Positions 1 to 5,503 of a stretch of DNA of 5,503 bases are shown here, in pieces. The notes beneath the pieces were generated by a model. That model saw only the letters and a list, made by a program, of their open reading frames with translations, ran no database searches and had not been told where the DNA came from. The DNA is from Bacteroidales bacterium. Lineage in GTDB: Bacteria; Bacteroidota; Bacteroidia; Bacteroidales; WCHB1-69. Numbering within the stretch: position 1 is the stretch's first letter; every line of letters begins with the position of its first letter. A program made the translations under genes and the position numbers. Location: the NCBI GenBank assembly GCA_017618435.1, contig JAFZUH010000358.1, forward strand, positions 1 through 5,503, written 5' to 3'.

Positions 1-3000
1 AATGGAACGGTAAGATGATATTGATAAAGACCGCCGCCATAACCGTCTTGGGCTTTGTTGTTGCTTATATTGCTTGTTCCTTTTACCACCAAAGTACCAT
101 AATTACATACCCCGCCGCCGTTGCTTGCAGCAGTATCGTAAACGGCGGTAAGGGTTCCGTAACATGTAATGGCAGCCGAAGACATATTATAAATACCGCC
201 TCCCAAACCTGTTTGTGCCCTATTTGAATCAACGGCAAGATTTCCCGGGGTACCTGCAGTACCTACGGTAACATTACCGTTATTAAGGCAGATACCGCCG
301 CCTTCTCTGGCTGTGTTTTTCCTTATGTTTGCTCCGCCTTCAAAATTAGTATAGGTGGCTACAGTAGCAGCAATCGGATGATAAAGACCACCGCCGTTGT
401 TTGAGGCTATATTGTTGTTTATTGTACTGAGTCCCTTAATTGTTATAACACCTGCATTATACAAAGCACCGCCATAGGAATTGGCTTTGTTCCCCGTTAG
501 GGTACTTGCCCCATTAATAGTTATGTTTCCTGAATTGTTTATGGCACCGCCATAGGTATTGGATATGCTTTCGGTTATGGAAGCTGTTCCTCCTACCGTT
601 ATGGTACCCGAGTTGGATATAGCACCGCCATACGCTGATGAAGCCGTATCGTTTGATGCTATCAGGTTGCCTTGACAAGTGAATGTACCCGTATTATCAA
701 TACCGCCACCTACAGAACCTTTGTTGCGGTTTATCGTACTTACACCATAAACCGTAACTGTAGCAGAATTTCTAATCGCTCCGCCACTACTGCTGGCAAC
801 ATTGTCAGTTGCATCAAGATTACCGTAACAAGTAACTGAAATAGTATTATTGTCTATAGACAAACCGCCGCCATTGCCCGATGTGGCACGATTGTATTTC
901 ATTTCCAAGTTTTTCGGAATGCCCGATGTGCCTATCACAATTTTCGAATTGGTGCTGCTGGTGCCGAAACGAATGGCTCCACCGTGTGTAGCACTATTAT
1001 AATTCATCTCAACATCCGCGGTCGATTCAAAAAGACAATTTGGACTTGCGATTTCCAAAGCACCACCCATAGCACTGTTGCCAGTACAAGTAACAGAATT
1101 GTAATTTATTTTTGAAGGAATTGACAAGGAAATTGTATCTGCTGATTTACACATGGATATAGCACCACCTTGATTTACCGATGTACCCGTAGAAGCCGCT
1201 GCATTGTATTCAATTTTCAAACTATCGCCTGCACTGCCATTGAATACCAAATGACTTGCAGTCCCGCCAAAGCAAACGGCAGCCCCTTGACCGTTGGTAA
1301 CACGGTTGGAATCTAAAGTTCCGTTACCATTGAAAGTAACGTACGATTTTGTACTTGCCAAATACAAGCCCGCACCATTGGCAGTTGAAATATTGCCATT
1401 GATGAAAAAAGCACCTGTACTGGTTAAAGAATCCGTAACATAGATACCGGCTCCATTGCTTGATGCGGTATTATAGCGTACAGCACCGATTTTATTTAAG
1501 GTTTTATTGCCTGCAGCAACATACACACCACCGCCTTTTTGGGCATTGTTGCCGTTAATGCTCATATTGGTCGTGGTATTGTTGACGGTTCCGTCGGCAA
1601 AGTACAATCCGCCACCGTTGGTGGTAACCGTATTGTCTTTTATTTTCAAAGAGTCGGTACCCGTTGCGGAAGCAACAATGGTACCTCCATTGAGATAAAT
1701 ACCGCCACCGTTTACCGCTTCATTATTGGAAATATTCGCAGTTTTCGTTGCATTTACCGTACCGCCGGCTATGTAAATACCACCGCCATGGGTTGTAGCC
1801 TTGTTGGATATGATATTTGTTGCATAGTTGAAATTGAGAGTACCTTTTTCCACATAAATGGCACCACCGTTTTTAGCAACATTTTTGTCGGTAGCATGAC
1901 CGATGGTACTATTCGCTTTTGAAAATGTTATGCTCGTTCCTGTAAGGAAAATAGCCCCACCGTTACCTTTCTTGGCTGTATCGCCAGCAAATGCCGCACC
2001 TCCCTCAAAAGTAATGCCTGCACTAGGAGCGGCATCATAAATACCACCGCCATTGGTATCTGCCACATTGCCGTTCATTGTTACCAACTTTTTAAAAGCA
2101 ACAACTCCTGATTTGTGATAAAAACCCCCACCGACACTATCTGCCGTGTTATTATTAATAGTTATAGGTATATTGCACGTAAAACCCGGCGTATTGAACA
2201 AACCGCCACCACACTTGCCTGCTTTGTTATTCGATATGGTCATTGTTGTGGAAGCACTTGTTGCAATTGTTGAATTCACTCCCGTAACATACATGCCGCC
2301 TCCATCCGTTGTGGCTTCATTGTTTGTAATGGTAATTGTCTTGCCTGACGCCATGGTAAAACTACCGCTGTAATACACACCGCCGCCGTTGTTTGCCTTA
2401 TTGCCTGAAACCGTCAAATTACCGTTACAGGTAATACCTCCCTGCTTGTAGATACCACCACCGTTAGTCGTTGCCGTATTGTTTGACACGTTCATATTGC
2501 CATGACAGGTAATTGCAGGAACGGTATGTATGCCTCCCCCTGTTGTACCTGAAGTATTATCCGTTACCGTCATATTGCCATAACAGATAAATGTACTGCT
2601 GTTGACAGGTATGGATATACCGCCACCGTAGCTTGCTGTCGCCGTATTTGATGTAACTATAAGATCTTTGGCACTGGAACCCGTTCCTACCGTCATGCTG
2701 CTTCCGGTATTGATAAATATACCGCCACCGCCCATGCGTGCAGTATTGTTATTGACAGTTGCACCGCCTTCAAGATTCACTTGGGAACCTGCAATCTCCG
2801 TACAAATACCGCCGCCTGAAGAATAACTGCCTGTTGCCGTGGTGCGGTTGTTGGAAATATCGGCACTGTCTTTGCAGGTGAAAACGGCTGTTGCCCCTGT
2901 ATTGAATATACCGCCGCCGTATGCAATGGCCTGATTGTTCTTTATGGTAGTAATGCCGTTAATGGTAATGGAACCTATATTATAGACACCGCCACCGCCG

Positions 3001-5503
3001 TTGCCGTTGACATTGGTCGCGTTGGAACGGTTGTTCAATATTCTGGCGGTACCCTGAACTGTTATGGTACCTGCCGTATCATTGTAAATGCCACCACCGT
3101 TGGTTGCAGCGGTATTGTTGGAATCTATCAGATTATTGAGCGTAAGCGTGCCGCCGATAAACATACCGCCACCTGTTTTGTTGGCAGTATTGTTGGTTAC
3201 CGTAAGCAATCCCTTGCAGGTAAGTACACCCTTTGAAAGGATACCACCGCCCAAGGTGTCCGTTGCACTGTTGTTGTCCACAGTCATATTGCCATAACAG
3301 ATAAAATCACCGTCTTCATGGTCCATTCCGCCGCCGTACGGACTGGTATTGCCTGTCATGGTCAGATTCTGCGGATTGGCCAAAGTTCCTATATTAATGG
3401 TTCCCGCATTACCCGAAACTCCGTTATATGAATACTGATAAACACCACCGCCTCTCACACTTGCCGTGTTATTGGATATTGTTGCCCCGCCATTGAAATT
3501 AATAGTTGAGGGAGTATTCTGCAAAATACCGCCGCCATACCTGCCCGTATTATTATTAATGGTTGCCAAACCGCCAATAGTAATGGTTGACTGATTGACT
3601 ATACCGCCACCATACCCCGGAGAAGTAGCCGTATTGTTTGATATATCCGCAGTTTTGGCACAAACAATATTACCTGACAATATATTATAAATACCACCGC
3701 CATTTTGAGCAGTGATATTTCCTGTTACCGTTAAAGCCTCATTGGCGGTAAGCGTACCCGCTGAAATGGCGATACCTCCACCCATGTGTTTGGCTGTATC
3801 GTCCGTTACAATCAAATCTGCATCTGCGGTAATGGCTCCACCCATAACACCGATACCACCACCACAATAAGCCACATTTTTATTAATGGTTGTTGCTGTC
3901 TTGACATTGATAGTACCGCCAATAATACCGATACCGCCGCCAGTATCACTTGCCACATTGTATGAAATGGTGGGTGCTACATTGAAATTCACCGTACCGC
4001 CTTTTACAAACAAACCGCCGCCACAATTTGTCGCCATATTCTTATTGGCGGCACTACCACCTATAGTAGAGGCTGTTGTGCTAAGATTAAGCGTACCGCC
4101 ATTAACATAAATGGCACCGCCATTGTTATCGGCAACATTTAATTTGAATGTCGTTCCTACCACGGTAGTTGTACCGCTCCATACACACAAACCGCCACCG
4201 TCTAAGGCAGTATTGTTTGACAATGTCATTGTATTCGGAAGTGTGGTAGCCACTTTTGTGAAAATACCGCCACCATAACCGTCTGTTTTGTTATACGAAA
4301 TAACAGGAGCACTGCTAATGGTTAATGTTCCGCCTTGTGCATAGATACCGCCACCATGGACAGTTGCATAATTTTTGTTGGCAGACGAACCGCCTATAGT
4401 AGCCACACCCGACAGGGCAAGTGTACCGCCATTGAGGTAAATACCGCCACCTCTACCGGCTTTATTTTTTATTATACTAATAGTATTGAGTGTGGTTGTT
4501 CCTGCATTAACATACAAACCGCCACCATTAGTTGTTGCCGTATCGGCAGTAAGTGCCAGATACGATGCGGGAAAAGTTACATTGGCTGCCGTATATAAAC
4601 CGCCACCATTGGCTGCCGTATTGTACGAAAGGGTCATTTTTTTGGTGAAACTTACAGACCCGCCGCCAAAATACATACCGCCGCCATTGCCTGTAGCCAC
4701 ATTATTTCTGATAGTTTGGGCAACTGAAACGGTCAATGTACCGCCAGCCATATACAAACCTGCTCCGTTGACAGCCGTATTGCGGTTTGCCCAACTGCCG
4801 CCTATAGTACTTGCTGTTGTTGCAAATTCTAGCGTTCCCGTTTTCAGATAGATGGCTCCTCCATTACCACTTGGGGCTGCATTTTTAGTAATAGTGGCAC
4901 CAACAATAGTAACGCTGCCTCTCGCTACATAAAGTCCCCCACCGTTAGCGGCTTGATTATTTGACAAGGTCATTCCTGACGGAATAGACAAAGCGGTTGT
5001 GGTTGAATCATAAATACCACCACCGTTATTATCGGCAACATTATATGAAATAGTCGGAGCAACGGTAAAATTCACCGTCCCCGCCTTTATATACAAACCG
5101 GCTCCATATTTGGCATGATTCCCGTTTGATGTTCCACCTATGGTACTTGCTGTCGTATCAAAAGTAAGTGTACCACTATTGACATAGATACCGCCACCAC
5201 AAGAAGAAGCCGTATTGCTACCGATAGTTGTGCCACTGATAATAGTTGTGCCGTTATATACATATATACCGCCACCATTGCCTGCCGTATTACCCGTTAA
5301 AGTCAATTTGCCGGCAGGAACACTTATCGCAGTAGTGGTATAGATACCACCACCATTACCTGTTGCTGTATTGTTGGATATATTTGCCGATGTGGTAAAC
5401 ATATCATGGGTTCCGCTACCCAGAAAACATCCGCCGCCATTGGAATTTGCACTATTCCCCGTTATGACATTTCCGCCACTTAAAACCATGTTGCTGGTAT
5501 TAT
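1..5503 (-). CDS. Giant Pmp-like parallel beta-helix repeat protein, internal fragment (both ends missing)
   Basis: The complement read from 5501 to 3 is open for 1833 codons with no stop; the other two minus frames hit stops within the first few codons. No start is assigned: the first Met codons lie inside ordinary repeats, and the gene runs past both window edges. The product is about 64 rungs, average near 29 residues, each with N-G-G-[GA]-[ILVM]-[YF], then often G-G-T-[LV]-T, then [IL]-S-x-N-x-A. It is rich in Gly, Asn, Thr, Ser and Ala, poor in charged residues, with about 24 Cys and only two or three Trp. Known of the family: such GG[GA][ILV] repeats build right-handed parallel beta-helices, as in chlamydial Pmp passengers, with stacked Asn in the turns. 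Inferred: a secreted or surface adhesin-like fibre. No signal peptide, membrane segment, autotransporter barrel, sorting domain or catalytic motif is visible. A methanogen-type adhesin-like protein is an alternative. The reading frame and repeat nature are near certain; the biological role is not. Confidence 0.96.
123..305 (-). repeat. Long-rung plus C-Y-G two-rung composite, copy 4
   Basis: A long rung with V-G-T-A-G-T-P-G-N-L-A-V (231-266) is followed by a rung with I-T-C-Y-G-T-L-T-A (about 147-170). The Cys lies 34 codons after the Val of V-G-T. In the Cys rung, the usual Asn after C-Y-G is Thr. Confidence 0.75.
399..632 (-). repeat. Three consecutive 78-bp (26-residue) rungs
   Basis: Rung starts at 632, 554, 476 and the next rung at 398 are exactly 78 bp apart. 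All three begin Y-G-G-A-[IL] and continue with [SN]-N-[SA]-G-x-I-T-[VI]-x-G. This is the most regular stretch of the window and the only one where three neighbouring rungs share both length and most of the first strand. The variant GGA turn here is the classical chlamydial Pmp form rather than the GGG form that dominates elsewhere. Confidence 0.78.
789..986 (-). repeat. Long-rung plus C-Y-G two-rung composite, copy 3
   Basis: A long rung with I-G-T-S-G-I-P-K-N-L-E-M (900-935) is followed by a rung with V-T-C-Y-G-N-L-D-A (around 810-836). The Cys lies 35 codons after the Ile of I-G-T. This long rung follows a run of divergent rungs, and its GG-turn is G-G-A-I-R-F. Confidence 0.75.
876..1457 (-). 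other. Divergent rung segment within the beta-helix
   Basis: Six rungs in which the N-G-G-G-I core is weakened: the turns read N-G-A-G-I, N-G-A-G-L, N-G-Q-G-A-A-V, Q-G-G-A-I, M-G-G-A-L and H-G-G-A-I. Several units are longer than average. The second turn favours Y-N over N-N (I-E-Y-N, I-N-Y-N, M-N-Y-N, M-K-Y-N), and charged residues (K, E, D) are commoner than elsewhere. The frame stays open and the repeat phase can still be followed, so this is a divergent subfamily of rungs rather than a separate domain. Confidence 0.65.
1791..1964 (-). repeat. Isolated two-rung copy of the T-I-G-G module
   Basis: About 2.2 kb from the main array, two consecutive rungs read N-S-T-I-G-H-A-T-D-K-N-V-A and then G-T-L-N-F-N-Y-A-T-N-I-I-S-N-K-A. 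These parallel copy 4 (S-T-I-G-G-S-A-A-N-K-N, then G-T-V-N-F-N-V-A-P-T-I-S-Y-N-V-A). The Thr of T-I-G-H is exactly 57 bp from the rung start, as in copies 1, 2 and 4. The second Gly has become His. Confidence 0.72.
2415..2594 (-). repeat. Three successive Cys-x-G-N rungs with 26-residue spacing
   Basis: Cys codons at 2583-2585, 2505-2507 and 2427-2429 are each 78 bp apart. They sit in C-Y-G-N-M, C-H-G-N-M and C-N-G-N-L contexts, each followed by a V-[ST/T]-x-N strand. Because one turn of the helix is one rung, these three cysteines should lie directly above one another on the same face (inference from the repeat geometry). Confidence 0.75.
2544..2732 (-). repeat. Long-rung plus C-Y-G two-rung composite, copy 2
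   Basis: A long rung with V-G-T-G-S-S-A-K-D-L-I-V (2655-2690) is followed by a rung with F-I-C-Y-G-N-M-T-V (about 2564-2594). The Cys lies 35 codons after the Val of V-G-T. The long-rung motif is the most diverged of the four: it lacks the Pro and has Asp in place of Asn before Leu. Confidence 0.72.
2569..2591 (-). repeat. 23-bp exact direct repeat, copy 1
   Basis: The 23 bases here are identical to 3283-3305 and encode the I-C-Y-G-N-M core of a cysteine-class rung. The two copies are 714 bp (238 codons) apart, in the same frame and orientation. It is the longest exact nucleotide repeat noticed by eye outside the GGG core words. Confidence 0.8.
3255..3455 (-). repeat. Long-rung plus C-Y-G two-rung composite, copy 1
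   Basis: A long rung containing I-G-T-L-A-N-P-Q-N-L-T-M (3357-3392) is followed directly by a rung with F-I-C-Y-G-N-M-T-V (about 3279-3308). The Cys lies 31 codons after the Ile of I-G-T. The long rung also carries an unusual tyrosine-rich loop (V-Y-Q-Y-S-Y-N-G) right after its GGG turn. Confidence 0.75.
3283..3305 (-). repeat. 23-bp exact direct repeat, copy 2
   Basis: Identical to 2569-2591 and in the same frame. Flanking bases diverge immediately on both sides, though the wider protein context (a long rung before, a C-Y-G rung here) is shared. Such a pair could support in-frame deletion or duplication of 238 codons. Confidence 0.8.
3945..4124 (-). repeat. Module copy 4, truncated to two rungs
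   Basis: The first two rungs match the module: T-A-S-T-I-G-G-S-A-A-N-K-N, then V-A-P-T-I-S-Y-N-V-A. The S-A-N-K-N / A-A-N-K-N agreement makes it closest to copy 3 in the first rung, and its second rung matches copy 1. The rungs that follow (from 3944) no longer show the M-T-L-S-N-N class, so the higher-order pattern ends here. Confidence 0.75.
4125..4454 (-). repeat. Module copy 3 (4 rungs)
   Basis: Rung order: V-A-T-I-G-G-S-S-A-N-K-N; S-A-P-V-I-S-Y-N; N-T-M-T-L-S-N-N-T-A; G-T-T-F-K-L-N. The first rung is one residue shorter than in the other copies: T-I-G-G lies 54 bp rather than 57 bp from the module start. Its last rung contains one of the few tryptophans (C-V-W-S-G-T). Confidence 0.78.
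4455..4865 (-). repeat. Module copy 2 with one extra rung (5 rungs)
   Basis: Rung order: A-S-T-I-G-G-S; V-A-Q-T-I-R-N-N; K-K-M-T-L-S-Y-N; an additional rung with L-A-L-T-A-D-T-A; then N-T-I-S-I-I-K-N-K-A. The second rung again has the G-A-G-L turn, as in copy 1 but not copies 3 and 4, which links copies 1 and 2 most closely. The extra rung explains the 136-codon rather than about 112-codon spacing. Confidence 0.78.
4866..5201 (-). repeat. Module copy 1 (4 rungs, 112 codons)
   Basis: Rung order: A-S-T-I-G-G-T; then V-A-P-T-I-S-Y-N-V-A; then S-G-M-T-L-S-N-N; then G-A-T-I-T-K-N. The second rung has the variant turn Y-G-A-G-L instead of N-G-G-G-I. The first rung is entered with Cys before GGG. 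Its first rung is close to the first rung of copy 2, sharing the stretch T-A-S-T-I-G-G and the F-[DA]-T-T before it. Confidence 0.8.

Larger units (their letters stand above)
3945..5201 (-). repeat. Higher-order array of 4- and 5-rung modules marked by T-I-G-G
   Basis: Four rungs carry [AS]-T-I-G-G-x-[SA]-x-x-[NG]-x-N. The Thr codons of T-I-G-G begin (coding strand) at 5144, 4808, 4400 and 4067, which are 112, 136 and 111 codons apart. Module starts are at 5201, 4865, 4454 and 4124. Each T-I-G-G rung is followed by a rung with [AV]-[AV]-P-[TV]-I-S-Y-N or V-A-Q-T-I-R-N-N. In the first three modules this is followed by a rung ending M-T-L-S-[NY]-N and then by a short rung with T-x-I or T-T-F. 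The second module has one extra rung (about 24 residues). The fourth copy keeps only its first two rungs recognisably. The order is too regular for independent rungs, so whole blocks were duplicated. Confidence 0.85.
1..5503 (-). repeat. About 64 tandem GG[GA][ILV] beta-helix rungs
   Basis: On the plus strand the repeat shows as a recurrent near-ATACCGCCACCGTT word roughly every 75-105 bp. On the coding strand it reads Asn-Gly-Gly-Gly-Ile-Tyr, mostly with GGT/GGC glycine codons. Units are not identical: the GGG core is conserved at DNA level while the strands between diverge, so this is an old, degenerate array rather than a fresh expansion. The residue before GGG is usually Asn or Tyr, less often Cys, His, Asp or Met. 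Unit length varies from 24 to about 41 residues, the long units having extra loop residues between the GGG turn and the xSNN turn. Confidence 0.93.

Noticed and set aside
15..227. Plus-strand open frame of 70 codons with a hydrophobic start that resembles a signal peptide
   Set aside because: It is antisense to the continuous minus-strand repeat gene. Its hydrophobic start is the complement of ordinary rung codons, and no ribosome binding site or independent codon pattern supports it.
231..270. Possible hairpin or terminator around the CCCGGGGTACC palindromic words
   Set aside because: The short palindromes lie inside the open minus frame, are not followed by a T-run on either strand, and encode the conserved G-T-P-G-N-L part of a long rung.
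1507..1698. Plus-strand proline-rich open frame with PPP and hydrophobic stretches (similar frames at 2146-2373, 3088-3297, 3886-4110 and 4486-4851)
   Set aside because: The recurring PPP or PPPL words are the complement of the Gly-Gly-Gly codons of the minus-strand rungs. Their periodicity follows the rung period, so they are shadows and not membrane or proline-rich proteins.
1539..1922. Plus-strand 127-codon open frame (and a similar one at 4335-4598)
   Set aside because: It lies fully inside the minus-strand coding frame, in a frame made open by the low stop frequency of the repeat complement. No family resemblance was seen.
1..5503. A CRISPR array, suggested by a short word recurring at roughly 75-105 bp
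   Set aside because: The repeated word is only about 10-15 bp, degenerate, variably spaced and in phase with codons, and the sequence between is coding. It is a protein repeat.
5455..5503. An ATG in the minus frame near the upstream end (about 5487-5489) as the gene start
   Set aside because: It falls inside a partial rung, with no signal peptide after it and repeat sequence before it, so the real start lies outside the window.

Overview
The whole window lies inside one very long gene on the minus strand. Reading the complement from position 5501 down to position 3 gives 1833 consecutive codons with no stop. The frame has no true start and no stop inside the window, so both ends of the gene lie outside it. 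The product is an almost pure array of about 64 glycine- and asparagine-rich repeats of 24-41 residues (mostly 25-29). Their consensus is roughly S-N-N-T-A-x-x-N-G-G-G-I-Y-x-x-G-G-T-[LV]-T. This is the signature of right-handed parallel beta-helix surface proteins, of the kind related to the polymorphic outer membrane protein (Pmp) repeats: the GG[GA][ILV] motif is present, but the classical FxxN partner is mostly replaced by xSNN/xSYN.

Layout in protein order (high to low coordinates). Positions 5501-5202 hold three ordinary rungs. Positions 5201-3945 hold a tandem higher-order array in which a rung carrying the motif [AS]-T-I-G-G recurs every 111-136 codons. Positions 3944-1965 hold ordinary rungs mixed with a cysteine-bearing class (C-x-G-N) and with long rungs. 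Positions 1964-1791 hold an isolated copy of the start of the higher-order module. Positions 1790-1458 hold ordinary rungs. Positions 1457-876 are a more divergent stretch with weakened GGG motifs. Positions 875-1 hold cysteine-class rungs and a regular 3 x 78 bp tandem. A two-rung composite (a long rung with a G-T-x-x-x-x-x-[NDK]-L type motif, followed directly by a C-Y-G rung) appears four times.

Organism: no housekeeping gene or rRNA is present to place it. Base composition looks moderate (mid-40s % GC by eye, not counted). Giant Pmp-like beta-helix proteins of this style are known in Bacteroidota, spirochaetes, chlamydiae and related host- or gut-associated bacteria, and similar adhesin-like proteins occur in gut methanogens. 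A Bacteroidota or spirochaete source is a weak inference only.

Function: a secreted or surface-exposed fibrous protein (adhesin or surface-layer-like) is the most reasonable reading. No signal peptide, autotransporter barrel, sorting domain or catalytic domain is visible, so secretion route and role cannot be read from this window. No promoter, terminator, RNA gene, mobile element or CRISPR array was found.
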